Assembly (NCBI GenBank): GCA_016795365.1
Contig: JAEUHN010000016.1
Location: forward strand, 1-37,501
Source of the DNA: Verrucomicrobiaceae bacterium
GTDB lineage: Bacteria; Verrucomicrobiota; Verrucomicrobiia; Verrucomicrobiales; Verrucomicrobiaceae
DNA length: 37,501 nt
Reading direction: 5' to 3'
Below the pieces are notes generated by a model. The model was not told where the DNA came from. It saw only the letters and a list, made by a program, of their open reading frames with translations, and searched no databases. This document shows, piece after piece, positions 1 to 7,791 of this stretch (the first letter of the stretch is position 1; every line of letters begins with the position of its first letter). The position numbers and the translations under genes are program-made.

Positions 1-384
1 GAGCACAGTTACACGATCCGCAGGTGCAGGAAGCATGGATCCCCAGAGTATCTCCATCTGATCGCCATAGATTCGAGTGGCGCTATCGATGAGCTTGGAG
101 GGATCAATCAGATGTGGTGCTCCTCGCGAATGCACGAAGACCTGTGAACCTTGCTGAGACCACCAGCCTGCGCCACCCGCATGATCCAGGTGAATATGGG
201 TCACCAGCACCTTGTGGACATCCGCTGGCGTTACCCCATGAGCTGCTAGTCCGTTGACGAGCGCTGCATGACACGAGCCTGGGCCTGTCTCGATGAGCGC
301 ACATTCCGTCGCACCTTTGAGCAGCCACGCTGCGATAAGGCCCGGCGTGTTTCGGAATCGAAGATCAATGGGATGGATGGTCAT
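1..384 (-). CDS. MBL-fold metallo-hydrolase, N-terminal part (cut by window edge)
   Basis: The reading frame is open from an ATG at 384 (minus strand) to the left edge, so only the first 128 residues are visible. The fold is recognised from the zinc motif THIHLDHAGG (His63, His65, Asp67, His68), the signature of the metallo-beta-lactamase superfamily (glyoxalase II, lactonases and related hydrolases). It is preceded by the strand-turn LIETGPGS that usually comes before that motif. No signal peptide is visible, so it is probably cytosolic. The substrate cannot be named because the second half, which carries the remaining metal ligands, lies outside the window. The gene is divergent from the tRNA-Leu and purU to its right. 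Confidence 0.85.
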   Translation of the reverse strand, partial: MTIHPIDLRFRNTPGLIAAWLLKGATECALIETGPGSCHAALVNGLAAHGVTPADVHKVLVTHIHLDHAGGAGWWSQQGSQVFVHSRGAPHLIDPSKLIDSATRIYGDQMEILWGSMLPAPADRVTVL

Positions 385-448
385 GAGAGCAAGATCGCGT
401 TCATGCCACGGACGTCCTTGAAGCTCAACCATTCCCCTGCTCCGAAAG

Positions 449-465
449 ATTTGTTTGAAACAAAT
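449..465. promoter_or_regulatory. Perfect palindrome, possible operator
   Basis: Two 8-bp arms, ATTTGTTT and AAACAAAT, are perfect inverted repeats around a single central G. The site lies in the divergent region between the MBL hydrolase start (384) and the tRNA promoter (-35 at 477). Symmetry, AT-richness and position fit a repressor or activator site for a dimeric regulator. No regulator can be named from the sequence. Confidence 0.35.
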
Positions 466-476
466 GCAATGAAGAG

Positions 477-503
477 TTGCACAGTCCTGTAGCCGTGTAT
501 AAT
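477..503 (+). promoter_or_regulatory. Sigma70-like promoter of the tRNA-Leu
   Basis: A TTGCAC hexamer (477-482) is followed after 15 bp by a perfect TATAAT (498-503). The expected transcription start near 510 is about 15 bases before the tRNA 5' end at 525. The spacer is shorter than the usual 17 bp, so the -35 assignment is less certain than the -10. Confidence 0.55.
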
Positions 504-524
504 CGCCGCCGTCTCACCAACAAC

Positions 525-606
525 GCGCGAGTGGCGGAATTGGTATACGCGCAAGATTAAGGATCTTGTGCCGAAAGGCTTATGGGTTCGAGTCCCTTCT
601 CGCGCA
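525..606 (+). tRNA. tRNA-Leu, anticodon AAG
   Basis: The acceptor stem GCGCGAG (525-531) pairs perfectly with CTCGCGC (599-605), followed by discriminator A606; CCA is not encoded. The D-stem is GCG/CGC with GG in its loop. The anticodon stem CAAGA (552-556) pairs perfectly with TCTTG (564-568). The 7-base loop TTAAGGA (557-563) puts AAG at the anticodon (559-561). The long variable arm (GCC-GAAA-GGC) is the class II arm typical of tRNA-Leu. The T-arm contains GGGTTCGAGTCCC with one U-U mismatch in its stem. A34 in a bacterial leucine tRNA is unusual (see findings). A hairpin TTCTCCG/CGGAGAA (609-615/629-635) follows, just before purU. Confidence 0.92.
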
Positions 607-647
607 TGTTCTCCGCTGCTTAGCACGTCGGAGAATCATATCCATTT

Positions 648-1505
648 ATGGCAGCCCCCACAGCTACCCTGCTCATTCACTGTCCCGATCAGCCCGGGCT
701 CGTTCACAGTGTTACCGGCTTCATCTTCAATTATCAGGGTAATGTGCTGCATCTTGATCAGCATGTGGATCGTGAGTCGAATGTGTTTTTCATGCGCGTC
801 GAGTGGTCGCTCGAAGGCTTCGGATTGCCCAAGGACATCATCGCAGCCGCGTTCAAGCCCCTGGCCGATCAGCGCCAAATGACGTGGTCTCTGCACTTCG
901 ACAACGAACAGCGACGCGTGGCTCTCTTTGTTACCAAGGAAGGCCATTGCCTTTATGATCTGTTGTCACGTCATGAGGCTGGTGAGCTGCCGATCGACAT
1001 CCCACTCATCGTCAGCAACCATGAAGTCCTGCGCCCGGCTGCCGATCGGTTTGGCATCCCCTTCGTTCATCTTCCCGTGACTGCTCAGAACAAGGCCGAG
1101 CAGGAGCAAAGGCAACTCGATCTCCTCGCCGAGCACGGCGTCGATACGATCGTGCTCGCCCGCTACATGCAGATCGTCAGCCCGAAGGTGATTGATCGCT
1201 ACACGAATCGCATCCTCAACATTCATCACAGCTTTCTGCCCGCTTTCGCAGGAGCGCGTCCTTATCATCAGGCCCACGAGCGAGGTGTGAAACTCATCGG
1301 TGCCACGAGTCACTACGTCACTGCCGATCTCGATCAGGGCCCCATCATTCATCAAGACGTGGCCCGTGTGTCTCACAAGGACAGCGCCGCCGACATGGTG
1401 CGCATGGGCAAGGACCTGGAAAAGATTGTCCTCGCCAAAGCCCTCTGGTGGCACGCCCGTCACAAGGTGCTGGTGTATGCGAACAAGACCGTGGTCTTCG
1501 ATTGA
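648..1505 (+). CDS. purU: Formyltetrahydrofolate deformylase
   Basis: This 285-residue cytosolic enzyme hydrolyses 10-formyltetrahydrofolate to tetrahydrofolate and formate, which balances one-carbon pools and supplies formate for purine synthesis. An N-terminal ACT domain (about residues 5-85, starting TATLLIHCPDQPGLV) is followed by a formyltransferase-like catalytic domain. The expected catalytic residues are Asn191 and His193 in ILNIHHSFLPAF, and Asp229 in ADLDQGPIIHQ. Length is normal for PurU, and the ACT domain separates it from PurN. The ATG at 648 begins 13 bases after a hairpin (609-635) that follows the tRNA-Leu. There is no clear Shine-Dalgarno sequence. It converges on folP with a 10-base gap, so two folate genes sit tail to tail. 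Confidence 0.95.
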   Translation: MAAPTATLLIHCPDQPGLVHSVTGFIFNYQGNVLHLDQHVDRESNVFFMRVEWSLEGFGLPKDIIAAAFKPLADQRQMTWSLHFDNEQRRVALFVTKEGHCLYDLLSRHEAGELPIDIPLIVSNHEVLRPAADRFGIPFVHLPVTAQNKAEQEQRQLDLLAEHGVDTIVLARYMQIVSPKVIDRYTNRILNIHHSFLPAFAGARPYHQAHERGVKLIGATSHYVTADLDQGPIIHQDVARVSHKDSAADMVRMGKDLEKIVLAKALWWHARHKVLVYANKTVVFD

Positions 1506-1515
1506 TGCCCGATCC

Positions 1516-2361
1516 TCAGGCTTGCACGCCTGACAAGATCGCCTCGGTCATTCGCATCGCGTCGACGTTTGCCTTCACCTCGTGCACTCGCACGATGCGC
1601 ACCTCGTGTTCGCGAGCGTAGCTCGTCAGTGCCACGGTCGGCCACGCCCGATCCTCCATGCGATCACTGCCCACGAGCTTGCCAATCATCGACTTGCGTG
1701 ACACGCCAAGGAGCACCGGACGATCATCGACCGCCAGTTCACGTAGCGATCTCATGAGAGCAAGGTTGTGGTCGAGAGCCTTGCCAAAGCCGATGCCCGG
1801 ATCGAGCACCACGCGCTCTGGCGCGATGCCTGCATTGGCCAATGCGGCCAGTCGCTCGCGAAAGAACTGCTGCACCTCTGCCACCACATCCTTGTAGTGT
1901 GGGTTCAGTTGCATGGTGCGCGGCTCCCCCTTCATGTGCATCAGCACAATGCCTGCCGATGAACGTGCAGCCAAGGCCACCATCTGCGGATCGTGAGTGA
2001 GTCCTGACACATCATTGATGATGTCCGCCCCCGCTTCGAGAGCCGCCGCCGCCACCGTCGCCTTGAAGGTATCAATCGAGATCAGCACCTCGCTCTCGGC
2101 TCTGAGCGCACGGATCACCGGCGGCACGCGCCGGAGTTCCTCTACCTCGCTGACAGGCTCCGCACCTGGACGAGTGGACTCTCCGCCCACGTCCAGAATG
2201 TCGGCCCCTTCTCGAATGAGTTCACGCCCATGCTCCACCGCACGATCCACATCAAAGTAGCGTCCGCCGTCCGAGAACGAGTCCGGTGTCACATTGACGA
2301 TGCCCATCACCATGCCACGACGGGTCAAGTCGTGTGCCCGGCCTGCCACCTTCCAAATCAT
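1516..2361 (-). CDS. folP: Dihydropteroate synthase
   Basis: The enzyme condenses 6-hydroxymethyl-dihydropterin pyrophosphate with p-aminobenzoate to form dihydropteroate in folate synthesis and is the sulfonamide target. Both family signatures are present: GIVNVTPDSFSDGG (residues 20-33) and ADILDVGGESTRPGA (53-67). The pterin-binding DPGIGFGK (187-194), the SRKS loop (221-224) and the C-terminal RVHEV are also there. It is 281 residues long, a full TIM-barrel length. The ATG start at 2361 overlaps the stop of the upstream 165-residue gene by 4 bases, which indicates translational coupling. No folK or folB is next to it. Confidence 0.95.
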   Translation of the reverse strand: MIWKVAGRAHDLTRRGMVMGIVNVTPDSFSDGGRYFDVDRAVEHGRELIREGADILDVGGESTRPGAEPVSEVEELRRVPPVIRALRAESEVLISIDTFKATVAAAALEAGADIINDVSGLTHDPQMVALAARSSAGIVLMHMKGEPRTMQLNPHYKDVVAEVQQFFRERLAALANAGIAPERVVLDPGIGFGKALDHNLALMRSLRELAVDDRPVLLGVSRKSMIGKLVGSDRMEDRAWPTVALTSYAREHEVRIVRVHEVKANVDAMRMTEAILSGVQA

Positions 2362-2855
2362 CTCTGAACCTCCCTTTGAATCACCGTCAGCACTCCCAGG
2401 CGATCACGCTCCAGCGTAAACACCTCGCGCGTGGCCTCACCCTTCTTGACACTGCCATGGTCGATGGTGACCAGCAGCATGAAAGGAGCCGACACAATTT
2501 TCACCACCTGAAACAATGGCTCGCGTCGCGAACGAAGGAAGCAGTGCAAGGGCACGTCCTCATGATCCGCGTTCCAGAGAAACTGCGCTGGGGGGAAGTT
2601 GGGCAACTCCGAAAGCGCCAGGAAGATCTCCCTCACCTTCGGCTCGCCATGCTGCCGGGCGAGACGGCCTGCACGATGCTTGCTGATCATCGACTCCAGC
2701 CACGATGCCTGCGGGTTCGCATGCACGTCCTCCATCTCGTCGATCAACTCGCGCGCATGGGTTTGCAACGCCTCCCGCAGTTGCTCGCGTGAGAGCGCGC
2801 CGCTGTCGAACAAGCGAAAGAGCTGGCGAGGAGTGAGTTGAGAGTCAGGCGGCAC
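2358..2855 (-). CDS. Hypothetical protein coupled to folP
   Basis: I do not recognise this 165-residue protein. It starts at a GTG (2855); no better start exists upstream in frame. The N-terminal half is helical and charged, starting LTPRQLFRLFDSGALSREQL, which resembles a short helical dimerisation segment. The C-terminal half (PLFQVVKIVSAPFMLLVTIDHG, then EVFTLERDRLGVLTVIQREV) looks like alternating beta strands. There is no signal peptide, membrane segment or cysteine cluster. The stop overlaps the folP start (ATGA type, 4 bases), so it is very probably translated with folP. A role in folate metabolism is only an inference from that overlap. Confidence 0.75.
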   Translation of the reverse strand: MPPDSQLTPRQLFRLFDSGALSREQLREALQTHARELIDEMEDVHANPQASWLESMISKHRAGRLARQHGEPKVREIFLALSELPNFPPAQFLWNADHEDVPLHCFLRSRREPLFQVVKIVSAPFMLLVTIDHGSVKKGEATREVFTLERDRLGVLTVIQREVQR

Positions 2856-2913
2856 GGGCCGCTATGATGAAGACTTCATCTCCTCGTGCCAGCGATTCGT
2901 GAACCGGAAGTGC

Positions 2914-4125
2914 TCACGCCTTCTTCGGCTCGCGAAAGGCGAGCAGGAAGATCACGAGCACGGCAACCGCGCCCCAGGCAGGCAAATTCCAGATCGCCTT
3001 CCAATCGTGAGCGAAACCATCCGTTGGAGTCGCCAGCGTGTGCGCCGCCAGCACCTTGCCCGCGAGCTTGGTCCCCACAAAGGCACCGACACCCCACAAG
3101 ATGAACGCGATGAATCCCTGCGCCGCCCCGCGAATGCGCTCATCGGACTCGTCATCCACGTAGAGCTGGCCAGCGATGAAGAGGAAGTCATAGCACACGC
3201 CGTGCAGCAAGATGGCTGCGATGATGAAAGCGGTTCCCATGCCTGGACTGCCCACGCTCGCACCCAGCAGGAAGTAACGCGCCGCCCAGCAGACGATGCC
3301 GAGGAAGATCGTTTTCTTGTAACCCCAGCGCTTGAGGAAGATCGGCAGCATGAACATGAAGATCACGTCCGACACCTGGGCTAGCGACATCTTGGCGGTC
3401 ATGCCTTCCCACTTCAGTTCACTGAGGTAGATGCCCAGCATCACAAAGTAAAAATACAGCGGGATGCAGATGAGGAACATGCAGACAATGAAGATCGCAA
3501 ACGAGGGCTTCTTCATCAGCGCCAGCGCATCAAGCCCGAGGAGTTCACCAATGCTCACATTCTGCCCCGTCTTCTTCGGTGGCGTGTGTGGCAGGGTGAA
3601 ACTGAAAAGCCCAAATACAATCGAGACCGCACCCGCGAGATAGAACTGCACGGCTGAGGTTTCCCCCTTCATCAGGCTGAGCGTCACCCCGCCCGCGATC
3701 CAGCCCACGGCGGAAAACAACTTCACGCGCGGGAAGCCCGTCTTGGCGTCTTCGAGGTGCGTGAGTGACAGCGAATTGCCCAACGCCAAGGTGGGCGTGA
3801 ACAGAGCGCAGTAAGCAATCAGCATCGGGTAGAAGTTGCTGAACGCGGTAAGCTTCGGCAGCAGACACAGAACCACTCCACCCAGGATGCCCAGCACCGC
3901 GAGGAGCTTCTCCGAAGCAAAGAATCGATCGGCAATCAGGCCCACAAAGAATGGCGAGATCATCGACCCAACCGCGAAGGCTCCATAGGCTGCACCGATC
4001 TCGTCACCTCCGAACTTCAGCTGTGTTGCGAGGTAGGCACCCATGCTCGCATACCACGCACCCCAGATGAAGTATTGCAGGAACATGAAGATGGAGAGCT
4101 TGAGCTTGAGCGTGGATTGGTTCAT
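2914..4125 (-). CDS. MFS transporter, nucleoside:H+ symporter (NupG) type
   Basis: This is a 403-residue inner-membrane protein with about 12 hydrophobic helices. The N-terminus (LKLSIFMFLQYFIWGAWY) and the first cytoplasmic-loop region (GLIADRFFASEKLLAVLG) resemble the NupG/XapB nucleoside permease branch of the major facilitator superfamily. The pattern of FIWGAWYASMGAYL in helix 1 is typical of that branch. I chose the ATG at 4125 (MNQSTLK); the frame extends to a GTG at 4182, but the extra 19 residues are polar and proline-rich. It is divergent from the broken PfkB kinase gene, and a nucleoside or sugar salvage role for the pair is plausible. The exact substrate is not shown by sequence. 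Confidence 0.85.
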   Translation of the reverse strand: MNQSTLKLKLSIFMFLQYFIWGAWYASMGAYLATQLKFGGDEIGAAYGAFAVGSMISPFFVGLIADRFFASEKLLAVLGILGGVVLCLLPKLTAFSNFYPMLIAYCALFTPTLALGNSLSLTHLEDAKTGFPRVKLFSAVGWIAGGVTLSLMKGETSAVQFYLAGAVSIVFGLFSFTLPHTPPKKTGQNVSIGELLGLDALALMKKPSFAIFIVCMFLICIPLYFYFVMLGIYLSELKWEGMTAKMSLAQVSDVIFMFMLPIFLKRWGYKKTIFLGIVCWAARYFLLGASVGSPGMGTAFIIAAILLHGVCYDFLFIAGQLYVDDESDERIRGAAQGFIAFILWGVGAFVGTKLAGKVLAAHTLATPTDGFAHDWKAIWNLPAWGAVAVLVIFLLAFREPKKA

Positions 4126-4245
4126 GGCTTGATCAGGTTTGAGGCACATGCCAGCGGGGGCTTCCGGCAATGACGGGGACACCTCAAAAGCGTTCGATCC
4201 GCATCTGCCCTTGCGCCGATTTCATCCCCTCGCCTTTTTCCACTC

Positions 4246-5140
4246 ATGCAACCTGTCATCGGCATCGGCGCTGCCACCTGGGACCACTTCTATGTGGTGG
4301 ATGACTTCCCCCATGGCGAGGGCGTCGTCCAGGCTCGTGCCAGCGTCTTTACTGGTGGCGGTCCTGTGGCCACCGCTTTGAGTGTGATCGCAGCGCATCA
4401 GGTGCCCACGCAATTGCTCGATGTCCAAGGCGATGACCTGATCGGTCGCGCGATTCGCCAGGAACTCATCGCCCAAGGGGTCGGCCTCGACGCTCTCGAC
4501 GTGCATGTCGGCGCATCGTCAGCCCATGCCGTGGTGCTGGTGCGTGCCAGCGATGCCGCGCGCCACATCACCTACTTTCCATCATCGGCTCCAGCATTGA
4601 TCTTGACTGAGGCTCAGCGATCGCTCATCGCCCACAGCCTCGCTGTTGCACCTCAATGGCCGCCACGAGGAAGCCGCCCGCGAGGCCGTCGCTATCGCTC
4701 GTCAGAACGCGGTGCCCATCTCCTTCGACGGCGGCGCAAGACGTTATCGCGAGTCGATTCGCGACCTCGTCGAGGCCAGTGCTCTGCGAATCGTCGCCCT
4801 TGATTTCGCACAGCAGTTCACGGGCGAAAACGACCTTGCTTCGATAGCCAAAGCCTTGCTGCAAGGACCCGCGCAAGTGGTCGTGATCACCGATGGCGTG
4901 CGCGGCAGCCATGTCTGGTCCAGTGCTGGCGAAGCCTTCCACCAGCCGGCATTCACCGCCTCACAGGTCATCGACACCACAGGCTGCGGGGATGTGTTTC
5001 ACGGAGCCTTCATCGCTGCATGGTCACAGCAACATTCGTTACGCGAATGCGTCGAACACGCCAGCCGACTGGCTGCACGCAATGCCGAAGGTCTGGGCGG
5101 ACGCTTTGTCCTCCGTCAAACCTTGGGCTTCTCAGGATAG
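4246..5140 (+). pseudogene. PfkB/ribokinase-family sugar kinase, frameshifted
   Basis: The N-terminal part is read in one frame from ATG 4246 (MQPVIGIGAATWDHFYVVDDFPHGEG, with the FTGGGPVATA substrate motif). The C-terminal part is read in the next frame (LHLNGRHEEAAREAV) and contains the PfkB signature 2, DTTGCGDVFHGAF (from 4973), with its GCGD anion hole and catalytic Asp. The change of frame lies at about 4635-4650, around the bases CTCGCTGTTGCACCTC. One extra base, or two missing ones, would restore a single protein of about 298 residues, the normal family length. Both halves look well conserved, so this is a recent lesion, a sequencing error or a recoding site. The family phosphorylates sugars or nucleosides with ATP. 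It overlaps the HAD gene tail to tail by 25 bases. Confidence 0.85.
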
Positions 5141-5865
5141 AGCCCCAGCATCTGGCGCACCACCGCCAGCATGTCGCCCACCTTCGATTCATACGGACGC
5201 CGCGGATGCATCAAGGTCCATTCATTGCGAATGCCAATCGTCGCCAGCATCGACGATGGATGCACCAGCACACCATTGCGCCCGAACTCCAGCAAAGGCA
5301 GGTCCGCAGCACTATCCGAGTAGGCATAACAGTGATCGTTGCGGTCCTCTTCCGACAGCTCAGCCACCCCCGGCACCTGATCCAGCATCGCATCGATCTT
5401 CGCCTCGTGCTTGTTGTTTACCCGGATGCGCGGATGAAATGACAACGGGTCCGTCAGCTGCACCTTGGTGGCCACGCAGTGATCAAACCCCAGCGCTTCA
5501 GCAATCGACTCTGCGTAGAAATTCGGACTCGCTGTATTGAGCACCAGCACGCGACCTTCTGCCCGATGCTCCTCGATGGCATCCATGATCTCCGGGTAGC
5601 ACCAGGGCAGCACCGAATGATGCGCAAACTCCCGTGCATAGCGCCGCAGCTTCCCCTGCTCCATGCCCCAGAGGTAACCCATGAACGCCCGCTTGGCCCG
5701 GAGCGTGGGGATCAAACGAAAGGCCTTCGCCAGGGCAAACGGCACAAACAACAGGTGAAGCAACGTCCGCCATCGCTCGCGCCGCAGCACGAAGTTGCAA
5801 AACAGCGCCTGCGTGTCGTGCGGCAGAATCGTGTGATCGAGATCGAAGAAGGCGAAGCCTCTCAT
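5116..5865 (-). CDS. HAD-superfamily hydrolase, subfamily IB-like
   Basis: This 249-residue cytosolic phosphatase-like protein carries the HAD motif I FFDLDHTIL (nucleophile Asp8, acid Asp10). It also has motif II in VLNTASPNFYAESIA and motif III/IV in AYSDSAADLPLLEF. The helical cap between motifs I and II (HDTQALFCNFVLRRERW onward) fits the SerB/IB-type group that includes phosphoserine phosphatase-like and CicA-like proteins. I start at the ATG at 5865 (MRGFAFFDLD); upstream sequence in frame is arginine- and cysteine-rich and does not look coding. It follows the cupin gene on the same strand with a 43-base gap. The substrate is unknown. Confidence 0.85.
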   Translation of the reverse strand: MRGFAFFDLDHTILPHDTQALFCNFVLRRERWRTLLHLLFVPFALAKAFRLIPTLRAKRAFMGYLWGMEQGKLRRYAREFAHHSVLPWCYPEIMDAIEEHRAEGRVLVLNTASPNFYAESIAEALGFDHCVATKVQLTDPLSFHPRIRVNNKHEAKIDAMLDQVPGVAELSEEDRNDHCYAYSDSAADLPLLEFGRNGVLVHPSSMLATIGIRNEWTLMHPRRPYESKVGDMLAVVRQMLGLYPEKPKV

Positions 5866-5908
5866 GAGTAAGGATGATCGGAGCAAAGAGCAGGCATGAA
5901 CGCAAGCG

Positions 5909-6289
5909 CTACGAGGCCGTCGATTCGACTTCACTCACCTCGAAGTAATCATCCTCCGCGATGTCTGGAACGCCAACGACGAGCACGCGCATCTTGCCTT
6001 TGGCACCGTGGACGACACCGGGAGGGATGTGAACCAGCGAGCCTTTGTGAACAGGCTGCTCTTCGCCATCGAGGATGACGGAGCCGCTACCTTCGAGAAC
6101 GTAATACAGCTCGGTGGAGCGCTGGTGGTAGTGAAGCTTCGCTCCGTCAATGTCCACGGCATGAGCCCAGGCAGCTGGATGAAGTTCGACATCTTCGCGA
6201 CTGATGAGGCGATCCCGCCAGCCGCAGGCGCTGCGCTCGCGGGGTGTGTGACCTTCGTGCCGGACCAGGGGTGGATGAGTGGGAGTCAT
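5909..6289 (-). CDS. Small cupin-domain protein
   Basis: This 126-residue protein has a single cupin barrel. Motif 1 supplies His53, His55 and Glu60 (LHYHQRSTELYYVLEGSG). Motif 2 supplies His94 (IPPGVVHGAKG). These are the usual metal ligands of the Cupin_2 family. Proteins of this size can be sugar-phosphate isomerases, dioxygenases or binding proteins, and the sequence alone does not decide between them. The C-terminal tail is acidic (DIAEDDYFEVSEVES). It lies downstream of the ilvC terminator and upstream of the HAD gene on the same strand, so it is probably transcribed with the HAD gene and not with ilvC. Confidence 0.85.
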   Translation of the reverse strand: MTPTHPPLVRHEGHTPRERSACGWRDRLISREDVELHPAAWAHAVDIDGAKLHYHQRSTELYYVLEGSGSVILDGEEQPVHKGSLVHIPPGVVHGAKGKMRVLVVGVPDIAEDDYFEVSEVESTAS

Positions 6290-6311
6290 GCCCTAGCAAT
6301 GCACAGCCATC

Positions 6312-6337
6312 AAAAAAGGCGAGCCTCGCGGCCCGCC
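6312..6337 (-). terminator. Rho-independent terminator of ilvC
   Basis: On the minus strand GGCGGGC and GCTCGCC form a 7-bp stem (one G-U pair) around a 6-base loop (6318-6337), followed directly by six T residues (6317-6312). It lies 31 bases after the ilvC stop and 23 bases before the cupin start, separating the two transcripts. Confidence 0.8.
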
Positions 6338-6367
6338 TTCTTCGCTAATTCAATCTGCTGAGAGCGA

Positions 6368-7396
6368 TCACTCGTAGCTGGCCTGAGCCGCCTTGATGTC
6401 GCGCTTCTTGATCCAGGGCATGAGGGAGCGGAGCTTGGCTCCGGTCTTTTCGATTGGATGCTTCTCGCCGTCCTTGAGGAGCTTGTTGTATTCCTTGTAG
6501 CCGCCTTTGTATTCGGCCACCCATTCCTTGGCGAACTTGCCGGTCTGGATGTCCTTGAGGGCCTTGGCCATGCGCTTCTTGACGCTGGCGTCGATGATCT
6601 TGGGTCCCACCTTCACGTCGCCCCACTTGGCGGTTTCGGAGATGGAGAAACGCATGCCAGCGATGCCGGACTCGTTCATGAGGTCCACGATGAGCTTCAG
6701 TTCATGCAAGCACTCGAAGTAAGCCATCTCGGGGCTGTAGCCAGCCTCGACGAGGACTTCGAAACCAGCCTGCACCAGGGCGCTCGTGCCACCGCAAAGA
6801 ACGGTCTGCTCGCCGAAGAGATCGGTTTCGGTTTCTTCCTTGAAGGTGGTCTGAATCACGCCGCCGCGGGTGCCGCCGACGCCATGTGCCCAGGCCAGTG
6901 CGACCTGCTTGGACTTCTTGGAAGGATCCTGGAAGACGGCGATCAGAGCTGGCACGCCTTTGCCTTCGAGGAACTGGCGACGAACGATGTGACCAGGTCC
7001 CTTCGGAGCGACCATGATGACGTTGACGTCTTTCTGCACGACGATCGTCTTGAAGTGAACGGCGAAGCCGTGGGAGAAGAGGAGAGTCTTGCCCTTGGTA
7101 AGGTTAGGAGCGATGTCCTTCTCGAAGCAGGCAGGAATCTTGGTGTCAGGAACGGCGACGAAGATCACGTCGGCGAGCTTCACTGCCTCAGCGGTGTCAT
7201 ACACCTTGAGACCCTTTTCAGCTGCCACCTTGCGGCTGGGGCTGCCCGGATAGAGACCGATGATGACGTTCACACCGCTGTCCTTGAGGTTCAGGGCATG
7301 GGCGTGGCCTTGCGAGCCGAAGCCGATCACGGCGCAGGTCTTGCCTTTCAGGGGTGCGAGGCTGGCGTCTTTTTCAGTGTAGATTTTAGCGGGCAT
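6368..7396 (-). CDS. ilvC: Ketol-acid reductoisomerase (class I)
   Basis: This enzyme of valine, leucine and isoleucine synthesis isomerises and reduces acetolactate or acetohydroxybutyrate with NAD(P)H and Mg2+. The N-terminal Rossmann domain starts CAVIGFGSQGHAHALNL. It is followed by VAPKGPGHIVRRQF and the all-helical domain with the metal and substrate residues in DLFGEQTVLCGG, ECLHELKLIVDLMNESG and FSISETAKWGD. It is 342 residues long, the short class I form. The cofactor loop reads GLYPGSPSRK. It stands alone, without ilvB, ilvN or ilvD beside it, starts at an ATG at 7396, and ends at its own terminator. Confidence 0.97.
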   Translation of the reverse strand: MPAKIYTEKDASLAPLKGKTCAVIGFGSQGHAHALNLKDSGVNVIIGLYPGSPSRKVAAEKGLKVYDTAEAVKLADVIFVAVPDTKIPACFEKDIAPNLTKGKTLLFSHGFAVHFKTIVVQKDVNVIMVAPKGPGHIVRRQFLEGKGVPALIAVFQDPSKKSKQVALAWAHGVGGTRGGVIQTTFKEETETDLFGEQTVLCGGTSALVQAGFEVLVEAGYSPEMAYFECLHELKLIVDLMNESGIAGMRFSISETAKWGDVKVGPKIIDASVKKRMAKALKDIQTGKFAKEWVAEYKGGYKEYNKLLKDGEKHPIEKTGAKLRSLMPWIKKRDIKAAQASYE

Positions 7397-7791
7397 GTGT
7401 TGTGGGTTGCGGGTTGAGCAAAAGGGCCGCGATAGTGCTGCAAGGGCGGGGATGGGTCAAATGCCAATTTAAGGCGGTTCCAACGTTGCCCAGCCTCCCC
7501 CATCGATATTCGTCGCGAGTAAGCTCTTTCGGACGCGGGACAAACGAAGCCACTTCCTTCTTATCGCGAATGAAAACGAATGACACGCGAATACCCGACC
7601 ACACTGCGACATCCCCAGATTCGTGTTCATTCGCGGCCCATTCGGTTTGGCACTCGTGCTAAAGCCAATGCCGCTTGCTCCACCGATTCGGGACGCCACG
7701 TCACGGTCTCCATTTTACCTGGAATGAAAACAAAGGTTGTCTCCCGTCCGTCGTTGATGGTTTCTCTCTTTTCATCTCGACCTTCCCTCTC
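7397..7791. other. 395-bp intergenic region between ilvC and the ALDH-like gene
   Basis: This is the divergent control region for ilvC (left) and the ALDH-like gene (right). I see no convincing gene. A TTGACC/CACTAT pair with a 17-bp spacer can be drawn on the minus strand about 75 bp upstream of ilvC, but it is weak. The notable structure is the long inverted repeat at 7565-7635. The reading frame of the ALDH-like gene is open back to 7675, but that extension does not resemble the protein family. Confidence 0.5.
7565..7635. repeat. Inverted repeat, 17-bp arms
   Basis: The left arm CGCGAATGAAAACGAAT (7565-7581) and right arm ATTCGTGTTCATTCGCG (7619-7635) are complementary at 16 of 17 positions, with 37 bases between them. 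A further CGCGAAT occurs inside (around 7587). No T-run follows, so it is not a standard terminator. It may be a dispersed extragenic repeat or a structured leader. Confidence 0.7.

Noticed and set aside
609..635. Hairpin TTCTCCG/CGGAGAA as a terminator of the tRNA-Leu
   Set aside because: No T-run follows, and the purU start is only 13 bases away; it may be a processing or leader structure but cannot be called a terminator.
6458..7417. Long plus-strand frame opposite ilvC (319 residues)
   Set aside because: Antisense shadow of a clearly conserved ilvC; composition follows the codon positions of the real gene.
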